Shown here in pieces: positions 39,669 through 47,156 of a DNA stretch of 64,000 nt. Source of the stretch: an uncultured Bacilli bacterium (GTDB lineage Bacteria > Bacillota_I > Bacilli_A > RF39 > UBA660). The stretch's first letter is position 1. Each line of letters opens with the position of its first letter. Both the position numbers and the translations under genes were made by a program. The notes beneath the pieces are model-generated. The model was not told the origin of the DNA. It did not search any database and saw nothing but the letters and a program-made list of their open reading frames with translations. The stretch spans positions 1 through 64,000 of the forward strand of contig CAKOJR010000004.1 in the NCBI GenBank assembly GCA_934090735.1, written 5' to 3'.

Positions 39669-39732
39669 TTAAATGAAGTTATAAAGGTAGATTTTTTCAA
39701 TTAAATTTAGTACAATAATTATGGTGAAGAAT

Positions 39733-41967
39733 ATGGCAAAAAAGAAAAAACGTAAAAATAGTGATGAAGGTAAAGTTAAATTTAGTGCTGAACTTACTGG
39801 TTTAATCCTAGTTTTAATAAGTATAATTGGCATTGGTAACTTTGGACCAGTTGGACACATTATTAAATCTTTTGCTATCTTCCTAATGGGAAACTGGTGG
39901 GCTATCTTTATCATATTACTTCTAATTTTAGGACTATTCATGATAATGAAAAGAGATACGCCTAAATTCTTTAGTAGTAGATTAATTGGTTTATATATAG
40001 TATTAATTGCACTTTTAGCATTTTCTCATATAGATTATATAAATGATGCAACACTAATTAAAGCCAAAGATATCTTTCAGCATACTATAGATAACTTTAT
40101 GGACACCATAAATGACAGTGCTTACGTTAACTTAAGCCAAACAGGTGGTGGAATAATAGGCGCATTATTCTCATTTGCGTTCGTAAATCTTTTTGACCTA
40201 AAGGGAACATATATTATTTTAGGTGTCATGGGTGCTTTTGGAGCTATTATGGTCCTAGATTTATCATTTGGTGATATCTTTAAGAAAATTGGCTCACTAT
40301 TTAAGAAAATCGGTACAGGTGTATCAGAATCTAAAGTATTTAAATATAGTGATGACGATGATGAAGAAGAAGACACTTCTCCAGTAACTTATAAAGAAGA
40401 ACCAAAAGAAGACAAAGTAATTATTACATCTTCTGAAGAACTAAAGAACTTTCATAATGACGAAATTCAAACAAATAAAGATGTTAAACAAGAAGAAGTT
40501 ATTACTATCGAAAACAGCAGTGGTGGAGATTACAAACTTCCAACTCTTGACATCCTAAACCCACTTAAGAAAAGCAGTAAAGGTAATGGTACAGAATTCC
40601 TAAATCAAAATAGAATAGCTCTAGAAAAAGTTTTAAATGACTTCCAAATAACTGGTAAAGTAGTTGCTATTCATGAGGGGCCTGCCGTAACTCAGTTTGA
40701 AGTTGAAATCAAAGCTGGAACTAAAGTAAGCCGAATAACAAGTATTAATAAAGAAATTGCCTTAGCCCTAGCCGCTAAAGACGTAAGAATTGAGGCACCT
40801 ATTCCAGGCAAAAGTACCGTTGGTATCGAAATTCCAAACAAAAATATTGCAGCTGTTCCAATAAGAGAAGTATTTAGCTCAATACCTAAAAATATGAGCG
40901 ATGCTAAAATTCTTGTTGCTCTAGGAAAAGACTTAATGGGCAGAACATGCTGCGCTGATATAGCAAAAATGCCTCACTTACTAGTAGCTGGTTCGACTGG
41001 TAGTGGTAAATCTGTATGTATTAATAGTTTCATTGCAAGCATTCTTATGTTTATGAAACCAGACGAAATCAAGCTTGTACTAGTAGACCCTAAAAAAGTT
41101 GAACTATCAAACTATAATGGTGTACCACACTTACTATGTCCTGTTGTAACAGACCCTAAAAAAGCAAACGTAGCTCTTCAAAAAATAGTAATTGAAATGG
41201 AAAGAAGATATGAACTATTTAGTGAAGCCGGAGCTAAAAACATTAAAACTTACAATGAAATGATTGAAAAGAAAAATAAAGCTAATGATGTAAGTGTTCC
41301 AAAACTTCCATATATTGTAGTAATTATCGATGAGCTTGCAGACCTTATGCTTGTTGCAGCTAAAGAAGTTGAAGACTCAATCATGAGAATTACTCAGATG
41401 GCAAGAGCAGCAGGCATTCACTTAATTGTTGCAACCCAAAGACCATCAACAGATGTTATTACTGGTGTTGTTAAAGCAAACATTCCATCAAGAATTAGTT
41501 TTGCCGTAGCAAGTCAGATAGATTCAAGAACTATCCTAGATTCAGGCGGAGCAGAAAAGCTTCTTGGTAAAGGAGATATGTTGTACTTACCAATGGGTGA
41601 AAATACTCCAACACGTATTCAAGGTACATTTATTGCAGATGAAGAAATTGAAAGACTAATTGAATATGTTTCTCATGAACAACTTGCAAAATACGATAAC
41701 TCTATTACTGAAGTGCCAGATGATCATATGGCTGGTGCAGATAGCCCAAAAGAAGAATATGACGATCCAATGTACAATGAAGTTGTTGATTTTGCAATAC
41801 AAACAGGTAAAATTAGTGCTTCTCTAATTCAAAGAAGATTTAGATTCGGATATAATAGAGCAGCTAGAATCCTTGATCTTTTAGAAGAAAGAGGAATAAT
41901 TGGTGGACCAAACGGTTCTAAACCTAGAGAAGTCCTAGTAAAATTAGATAATAAGAGTGAGGAATAA
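39733..41967 (+). CDS. ftsK: DNA translocase FtsK/SpoIIIE
   Basis: This hexameric pump moves chromosome ends through the septum. The 744 residues consist of a basic N-terminus, four membrane helices (about 20-160), an acidic linker, and the motor. Walker A GSTGSGKS is near 420, then VLVDPKKVELSNYNGVPHLL, IVVIIDELADLML and RAAGIHLIVATQRPS. A C-terminal gamma winged helix (RFGYNRAARILDLLEERGI) would read the KOPS-type polar sequences. ATG at 39733 is preferred to 39721 because GGTGAAGA lies between. It overlaps the next small gene by one base. Confidence 0.95.
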   Translation: MAKKKKRKNSDEGKVKFSAELTGLILVLISIIGIGNFGPVGHIIKSFAIFLMGNWWAIFIILLLILGLFMIMKRDTPKFFSSRLIGLYIVLIALLAFSHIDYINDATLIKAKDIFQHTIDNFMDTINDSAYVNLSQTGGGIIGALFSFAFVNLFDLKGTYIILGVMGAFGAIMVLDLSFGDIFKKIGSLFKKIGTGVSESKVFKYSDDDDEEEDTSPVTYKEEPKEDKVIITSSEELKNFHNDEIQTNKDVKQEEVITIENSSGGDYKLPTLDILNPLKKSSKGNGTEFLNQNRIALEKVLNDFQITGKVVAIHEGPAVTQFEVEIKAGTKVSRITSINKEIALALAAKDVRIEAPIPGKSTVGIEIPNKNIAAVPIREVFSSIPKNMSDAKILVALGKDLMGRTCCADIAKMPHLLVAGSTGSGKSVCINSFIASILMFMKPDEIKLVLVDPKKVELSNYNGVPHLLCPVVTDPKKANVALQKIVIEMERRYELFSEAGAKNIKTYNEMIEKKNKANDVSVPKLPYIVVIIDELADLMLVAAKEVEDSIMRITQMARAAGIHLIVATQRPSTDVITGVVKANIPSRISFAVASQIDSRTILDSGGAEKLLGKGDMLYLPMGENTPTRIQGTFIADEEIERLIEYVSHEQLAKYDNSITEVPDDHMAGADSPKEEYDDPMYNEVVDFAIQTGKISASLIQRRFRFGYNRAARILDLLEERGIIGGPNGSKPREVLVKLDNKSEE

Positions 41968-42146
41968 TGGAAGATAAAATTATTGAAATTTCAAAAATTA
42001 AACATGACGAAGAATTAGAAAAAGTGTTACTAAAGTACCCTTTAGAAGAAGGCTATGACATAAAAGTAGTGCCTATTGATGCAACTAGAGAAAAAATTAT
42101 AATTAAACAAGCTCAAAAAGAAGAAAAGGCAAGCCTAACTAAATAG
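41967..42146 (+). CDS. Small acidic-basic protein coupled to ftsK
   Basis: A 59-residue protein (begins MEDKIIEISKIKHDEELEKV) whose ATG overlaps the ftsK stop codon (TAATG), with GTGAGG upstream as ribosome site. It has one predicted alpha-beta unit and a Lys/Glu-rich tail, no membrane segment. A terminator begins inside its last codons. The tight coupling supports a real gene. I do not recognise it. Confidence 0.6.
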   Translation: MEDKIIEISKIKHDEELEKVLLKYPLEEGYDIKVVPIDATREKIIIKQAQKEEKASLTK

Positions 42147-42156
42147 GCTTTTTTCT
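42131..42156 (+). terminator. Terminator overlapping the small gene's stop codon
   Basis: AAGCCTA (42131-42137) pairs with TAGGCTT (42144-42150), then TTTTC. Confidence 0.75.
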
Positions 42157-42180
42157 TTAAAACAAAGGATTATAATAAAA

Positions 42181-42344
42181 ATGTTTGAATTATATAGCGA
42201 TAAAAAGTTTATTGATTATATAGATGGTAATATATTTTGAAGTTTGACAATATTAATAATAATCATATAAAAGCTTTATTGGAAGTAAATGATCCCAATA
42301 CTACTTTAAAATGTAATGGCTCACTTTTATTAGACAAGGATTAA
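42181..42344 (+). pseudogene. Short broken coding remnant
   Basis: An ATG at 42181 opens 19 codons (MFELYSDKKFIDYIDGNIF) that end at TGA. A second frame then runs ILKFDNINNNHIKALLEVND and on to LLLDKD before TAA at 42344. Both parts look coding-like in composition, as if one frame had been shifted near 42240. It could be chance in AT-rich DNA. No family is recognised. Confidence 0.3.
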
Positions 42345-42378
42345 TAATTAATTTTAGTCTTTTTTAATTTCTACATAA

Positions 42379-42407
42379 TTGAAAAACATCCTGAATTTTG
42401 CTACAAT
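42379..42407 (+). promoter_or_regulatory. Promoter of the suf operon
   Basis: TTGAAA (42379-42384), 17-base spacer, TACAAT (42402-42407), 31 bases before the sufC start. Confidence 0.7.
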
Positions 42408-42438
42408 AAAAACGGTTTTATTGGAAAAGAGGATGTAT

Positions 42439-43203
42439 ATGCTTAAGATTGTAAATTTAAGTGTTGATATAGAAAATAAAAATATTTTACATGATTTTAA
42501 TTTAAACATAAATAAAGGTGAAATTCATGCAATAATGGGGCCTAACGGTATTGGTAAAAGTACTATTTGTAAAACAATAATGGGGGACGAAAATTATACT
42601 ATTACAAGTGGCGATATCATCTTTAACTCTGAAAGTATTAAAGGGATGCCGGTTAATGAAAGAAGCAAAAAAGGAATTTACTTAGTTAGTCAAAACCCTA
42701 TTGAAGTTCCGGGAGTAAGTAATGCCGAAATGCTTAGAACAGCAATTAGCGCTAGAACTGGAAAAAATGTTCCTATCTTTGAATTTAATAAGAAACTAGA
42801 AAATATCTGTGACGAACTAAAAGTACCTAGAAGCTTTATTCATAGAGGTATCAATGAAGGCATGAGTGGCGGTGAAAGAAAGAAGTGCGAAGTAATGCAC
42901 TTATGGATGCTTGAACCTAAACTAATCATTTTAGATGAATTAGATAGTGGGCTAGATGTTGATAGTTTAAATGTTGTCTGTGATAGTCTAAATAAATATA
43001 TTGAGACTCATGATGCAGCAGTATTAATTATCACACATCATAAACTTCTAATTGACAAACTAAACGTTAAACATATTCATATTATAAAAGATGGTACAAT
43101 CGTTAAATCCGGTGGTAAAGAACTAGCCGATCTAATTGAAAATGAGGGATACTCTAACATACCTAGTACAAATAGAGTAAGCGATGAGGAAAAAAATGAA
43201 TAA
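42439..43203 (+). CDS. sufC: Fe-S cluster assembly ATPase SufC
   Basis: SufC is the ABC-type ATPase of the SUF scaffold complex. In 254 residues: Walker A GPNGIGKS (near 34), a Q-loop LVSQNP, the SufC-typical MSGGERKKCEV signature, and Walker B LIILDELDSGLDVD, then THHKLL. ATG at 42439 follows GAGGATG. It overlaps the next gene by 8 bases, which couples the ATPase to its SufB/D-type partner. Confidence 0.95.
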   Translation: MLKIVNLSVDIENKNILHDFNLNINKGEIHAIMGPNGIGKSTICKTIMGDENYTITSGDIIFNSESIKGMPVNERSKKGIYLVSQNPIEVPGVSNAEMLRTAISARTGKNVPIFEFNKKLENICDELKVPRSFIHRGINEGMSGGERKKCEVMHLWMLEPKLIILDELDSGLDVDSLNVVCDSLNKYIETHDAAVLIITHHKLLIDKLNVKHIHIIKDGTIVKSGGKELADLIENEGYSNIPSTNRVSDEEKNE

Positions 43204-43861
43204 TATTATAGTAGATAATAATAAGTTATGTGATGATAATTTATATATTTATCAAGATATTAAATCCGTAGAAGTATTAGGCACTAGCACTCTTAATATT
43301 AATGCAAATATTACCGATTTAAATATTATTATAAGAAAAGGAGCATCCTTAGTAGTAAACTACTTTAACATAATTGATAAACTAGACAGTAAAATTACAA
43401 TTACTTGTGAAGATAATGCAAACATAACATTTAATCACTCATTCATTACAAAAGATACTTATAACTTAAACCTGCTTACTGACTTTTTAGGTAATAATGC
43501 ATATCTATGTGAAAATATACACGGAATAAATGATAAAGGTACAAGTAATATAACTGCTGAAGGTTATGTTAAAAACTCTAAAAATGATAATGAACTACTC
43601 GAAAATATCAGAATAATAAACATTAATGGTGGTAAAGGAGTAAGCATCCCAAATATGCTTATTAGTACAAGTAAAGTTATCGCTAATCATATGGTTACTA
43701 TAAGTAGTGTTCCTAGTGATGAAATATTCTATCTTACAGCAAAAGGTATTGATTTAGAAAGTGCTAGAAACCTAATATGTAACGGACATTTAACTAAAAT
43801 AATAACTGATGATAAGTTATTAATTAAAATAAAAGAAATTCTTAAAATGGAGGTGAGATAA
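43196..43861 (+). CDS. sufD: Short SufB/SufD-type scaffold protein
   Basis: 221 residues forming the beta-helix core of SufB/SufD proteins: a run of short beta-strands, then the C-terminal helical motif with PNMLISTSKVIANHMVTIS and YLTAKGIDLESARNLICNGHL. That C-terminal part contacts SufC. Typical SufD and SufB are 400-470 residues, so the N-terminal half is absent. It starts inside sufC's last codons after GAGGAAAA. sufD versus sufB cannot be decided: no other SUF scaffold gene is in the operon, so this single short protein may serve both roles. Confidence 0.8.
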   Translation: MNNIIVDNNKLCDDNLYIYQDIKSVEVLGTSTLNINANITDLNIIIRKGASLVVNYFNIIDKLDSKITITCEDNANITFNHSFITKDTYNLNLLTDFLGNNAYLCENIHGINDKGTSNITAEGYVKNSKNDNELLENIRIININGGKGVSIPNMLISTSKVIANHMVTISSVPSDEIFYLTAKGIDLESARNLICNGHLTKIITDDKLLIKIKEILKMEVR

Positions 43862-45057
43862 TGCACCGAGAAGATTTCCCAATGTTTAAAGAAGATATAA
43901 TATATTTAGATAATGGAGCAACAACTTTTAAACCTAAAAGTGTGCTTAATAAAATGAATGAGTATTATGAAACATACTCAGCAAATGCCCATCGAGGTGA
44001 CTACTCAATTAGTTATAAAGTAGACGTTGAATATGAAAATGCTAGAAAAAAAATAGCTGAGTTTATTGGTGCGGGCACTGAAGAAGTAGTGTTTACGTCT
44101 GGGGCAACCGAAGGACTTAATATTATTGCAACTGGTTTCTTTGAAAAACTATTAGAGCCGGGCGATGAAATAGTAATTACTAATGCTGAACATGCTAGCA
44201 ATGTTCTTCCTTGGTTTAGACTTGCCAAAAAAACTGGTGCAAACATTAATTATATACCATTAGATGCTAACTTACATGTTACCCTAGATAATGTTAAAAG
44301 CGTTGTAACACCAAGAACTAAAGTAATAAGCATAGCTGAAATAACCAACGTTGTTGGTGATGTAAGACCAATTAAAGAAATATGTGCGTGGGCGCATCAA
44401 AATAATATCTTTATAGTAGTAGATGGAGCTCAAAGTGTGCCTCATAAAAAAACAAACGTTAAAGAAAGTGATGCTGACTTCTTAGTATTTTCAGGACACA
44501 AAATGTGTGGGCCAACTGGTATTGGCATTTTATATGGTAAAAAAGAACTACTAGAAGAAGTTGACCCCCTAACATTAGGTGGTGGAATGAATGAGTCATT
44601 CGACAATGAAAACGAGGTGTATCTAAAAGATATTCCCCACAGACTAGAATCTGGCACTCCTAACATAGCTGGAGCAATTGGCCTAGGCGAAGCAGTTGCT
44701 TATCTAGAAAGTGTTGGTATGGATGAAATAATGCTTCATGAACAAAAATTAAAAGAATACCTAGTAAGTAAACTCAGAAAACTTCCTTTTATTAATATAG
44801 TAAACGAAGAAGCAGATAGTGGTATCGTTGCATTTAATGTAGAAGGCATCTTTAGTCAAGACGTTGCATACTACCTAAATAAATACAATATATGCGTAAG
44901 AGCCGGTAACCACTGTGCTAAAATCTTAAAAAAATCTATAGGAGTTAAAAACACCATTAGGGTAAGCTTATACTTCTATAACACATATGAAGAACTAGAT
45001 AGCTTAGTTGAACTATTAAGTAATAAAGATAAAATAATGAAAGAAATGATGGAATAA
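43861..45057 (+). CDS. sufS: Cysteine desulfurase SufS
   Basis: SufS takes sulfur from cysteine with PLP and passes it to SufU. The 398-residue protein shows IIYLDNGATTFKP near the start, HRGDYSIS, VVDGAQSVPH, the PLP Lys in SGHKMCGPTGIGILYG (near 214) and the active-site Cys in AGNHCAK (near 352). Start ATG overlaps the preceding gene's stop region after GGAGGTGAG. The order sufC-D-S-U matches other Firmicutes operons except for the missing sufB. Confidence 0.95.
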   Translation: MHREDFPMFKEDIIYLDNGATTFKPKSVLNKMNEYYETYSANAHRGDYSISYKVDVEYENARKKIAEFIGAGTEEVVFTSGATEGLNIIATGFFEKLLEPGDEIVITNAEHASNVLPWFRLAKKTGANINYIPLDANLHVTLDNVKSVVTPRTKVISIAEITNVVGDVRPIKEICAWAHQNNIFIVVDGAQSVPHKKTNVKESDADFLVFSGHKMCGPTGIGILYGKKELLEEVDPLTLGGGMNESFDNENEVYLKDIPHRLESGTPNIAGAIGLGEAVAYLESVGMDEIMLHEQKLKEYLVSKLRKLPFINIVNEEADSGIVAFNVEGIFSQDVAYYLNKYNICVRAGNHCAKILKKSIGVKNTIRVSLYFYNTYEELDSLVELLSNKDKIMKEMME

Positions 45058-45470
45058 TGGATCAAGAACTAAAAAGAGAAATATTAGTAGATAATTATAG
45101 TAATCCTTTTCATAAAGAAACTAAAGAAGACTTTCTAAAAGCAAACGCTAATAATATATCTTGCATTGATGACATAAATGTATTTGTTAAAATCGAAGAT
45201 GATATAATTGTCGATGCATACTTCGATGGAGAAGCTTGTGCAATATCCACTGCAAGCACATCAATAATGATCAAAAAAATAATTGGCATGACAATAGATG
45301 AAGCTCAAAAATACATTGAAAACTTCGATAACATGGTAAACGAAAAAGAATACGATAAAGAAAACATGGATGAAGCACTAGCTTTTGATGAGATATACAA
45401 ACAGCAAAGTAGAAAGACATGTGCCACACTTCCATACCGTGCACTACAAAAGTTATTAACAAAAAAATAA
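45057..45470 (+). CDS. sufU: SufU zinc-dependent sulfurtransferase
   Basis: SufU accepts sulfur from SufS via zinc-ligand exchange. The 137-residue protein begins LKREILVDNYSNPFHK and contains the ligands in SCIDD (Cys-x-Asp), GEACAISTASTSIM and RKTCATLPYRAL. The extra insertion near 75-100 and the absence of the IscU Asp motif fit SufU rather than IscU. ATG overlaps the sufS stop by one base. The stop is directly followed by the next gene's promoter. Confidence 0.94.
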   Translation: MDQELKREILVDNYSNPFHKETKEDFLKANANNISCIDDINVFVKIEDDIIVDAYFDGEACAISTASTSIMIKKIIGMTIDEAQKYIENFDNMVNEKEYDKENMDEALAFDEIYKQQSRKTCATLPYRALQKLLTKK

Positions 45471-45471
45471 C

Positions 45472-45499
45472 TTGACACGGGGGGGGGTTGTTATATACT
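45472..45499 (+). promoter_or_regulatory. Surface-family promoter, copy 7, with G9 tract in the spacer
   Basis: TTGACA (45472-45477), C, nine G (45479-45487), TTGTTA, then TATACT (45494-45499). Spacer is 16 bases, close to the optimum, so the sequenced state is likely ON. It starts two bases after the sufU stop codon. Confidence 0.8.
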
Positions 45500-45522
45500 A
45501 AAAGAGAAAAGTAGAGGTAGTT

Positions 45523-47085
45523 ATGAACAAAATATTGCCGCTCATTTCTCTTTTTATTGTGAGCATAATTAGTATTTTTTATTGGACATTTAAGCCAAAG
45601 GAAACGCTTTATGAAGCAAAGTGGAATGCACCAGATACAACTATAGCAATTACAATAGATGGTGAAATAAGTACAACATTTCCTACAACCGACGCATATG
45701 ATACAAGCGTTGAATGTACGAGTGGTACAGGTAGCATAGAATGGAATGGCACAAAGTGGATCCTTACTGCAAGTGGAATAACTAAAGGAAGTACTAAGTG
45801 TAATGCAATTTTTAATAAAAAATTAACACTAGCGGAAAGAATTTTAGCTGATAATGAAGTAAAGACGCCACTTACAACACCTGGTAGTGAAGAGAATGCT
45901 CACACTTTAAATGATGCCGAGGCTATATCAGTAGATAACGTATATAGCAATTACTACATAACATATGGAACTGGTTGGACAGCAAATGGCACAAAATTTA
46001 ATTTAACAGGTACGGCGGTAACAAGTGATACATACGCAAATTCATATTCGAGTTTAGTTGGTAAATATTTAGTTGATTATTATTCATATGGTTCAAGTAC
46101 TGCTGGTAAAATGTTAAGAACCACTGGACTTCAGGCTGTATTTTATGTAGTGAGTGCTAGTTCAAGTGAACTATATGTTAAACCAATCAGTTCAAATAAA
46201 AATAAAACAGAAGCACTTTTAGCAAGCACTAAAGATGATTACGGGACGAGTTATTATTTTAGAGGTGCAGTAAAAAATAATTATGTACAATTTGCAAATA
46301 AATGCTGGCGAATAGTAAGAATAGTGGGAGATGGTTCAGTTAAGCTTGTGCTTCATAATGATAATACGTCTAATGTATCTAATCCATGTGCATCTGTAAA
46401 TAATAGTTCAGATGCTGCTTTTGCAGGGTATTCAGGGACAAAATTAATGTCGGCCTTTAACTCAGAAGATAGTGATAATGCATATATAGGATATATGTAT
46501 GGCACAGCTGGTTCTAGTGATTATGCAAGTACACATGCAAATACTAATAAGAGTACCATACTTACGAATTTAGAAACGTGGTATAAAAATAATTTAATTT
46601 CTTACGAAAATAAGCTTGCAGATACAATATGGTGTAATGATAAGAGTACTTCAAGCGGTTTGGGCTATAGTGCAAATGCAACAAGTTATACTGCTGGAAG
46701 CAGATCAACGCCTACACTAATATGCCCTGATGATAATAATGGGGGGAAGTTGTCTAAATTTACTGTAAGTGATACTACAAAGGGTAATGGTAATTTAACA
46801 TATAAGATTGGATTATTAACAGTAGATGAAATAGTATTTTCTGGTTTATCAGGAGTTTCTAATACTTCAACATACTTATATGAAAATTCTAGAAATGGCT
46901 GGTGGTGGACAATGTCACCATATGATTCTGGTGTTAGCACTTATATTTGGCATGTGAATCATTTAGGGCAATTAGAAACATGGATGGGAACAAGTGAGGA
47001 TTGTTTAAGACCAGCAATTAGTTTAACATCATCAGTTACAGCATCTGGTACCGGAACTTCAGAAGACCCATACATAGTTAAATAA
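45523..47085 (+). CDS. Variable surface-family protein, copy 7 (different N-terminal domain)
   Basis: 520 residues. It shares the family core (ILADNEVKTPLTTPG, ITYGTGWTANG, NKCWRIVRIVGDGSVKLVLHN, WCNDKS, LICPDDNNGGKLSKF) and the C-terminal lectin-like domain ending GTGTSEDPYIVK. The family's usual anchor and beta-domain are replaced by a short signal anchor (about 4-24) and a small domain with two Cys (VECTSGTGSIEWNGTKWIL and TKCNAIF). The variable stretch is between WWWTMSP and LRPAISL. A G6 run occurs in coding at 46741-46746. The G9 tract in its promoter suggests variable expression. Confidence 0.8.
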   Translation: MNKILPLISLFIVSIISIFYWTFKPKETLYEAKWNAPDTTIAITIDGEISTTFPTTDAYDTSVECTSGTGSIEWNGTKWILTASGITKGSTKCNAIFNKKLTLAERILADNEVKTPLTTPGSEENAHTLNDAEAISVDNVYSNYYITYGTGWTANGTKFNLTGTAVTSDTYANSYSSLVGKYLVDYYSYGSSTAGKMLRTTGLQAVFYVVSASSSELYVKPISSNKNKTEALLASTKDDYGTSYYFRGAVKNNYVQFANKCWRIVRIVGDGSVKLVLHNDNTSNVSNPCASVNNSSDAAFAGYSGTKLMSAFNSEDSDNAYIGYMYGTAGSSDYASTHANTNKSTILTNLETWYKNNLISYENKLADTIWCNDKSTSSGLGYSANATSYTAGSRSTPTLICPDDNNGGKLSKFTVSDTTKGNGNLTYKIGLLTVDEIVFSGLSGVSNTSTYLYENSRNGWWWTMSPYDSGVSTYIWHVNHLGQLETWMGTSEDCLRPAISLTSSVTASGTGTSEDPYIVK

Positions 47086-47106
47086 GTCACAATATGTGAC
47101 TTTTTT
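47084..47106 (+). terminator. Terminator of copy 7
   Basis: AAGTCACA (47084-47091), ATA loop, TGTGACTT (47095-47102), T run; it overlaps the stop codon. Confidence 0.75.
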
Positions 47107-47107
47107 C

Positions 47108-47136
47108 TTGCACATATTTTAATTTTACTGTAGTAT
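47108..47136 (+). promoter_or_regulatory. Possible promoter of the 705-aa gene
   Basis: TTGCAC (47108-47113), 17-base spacer, TAGTAT (47131-47136). Both boxes are imperfect. Confidence 0.45.
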
Positions 47137-47156
47137 ATATTGAAAGGTGATAAATA

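Noticed and set aside
42243..42248. TTGACA inside the remnant at 42181-42344 as a promoter
   Set aside because: No -10 box lies at a suitable distance; the better suf promoter is at 42379-42407.
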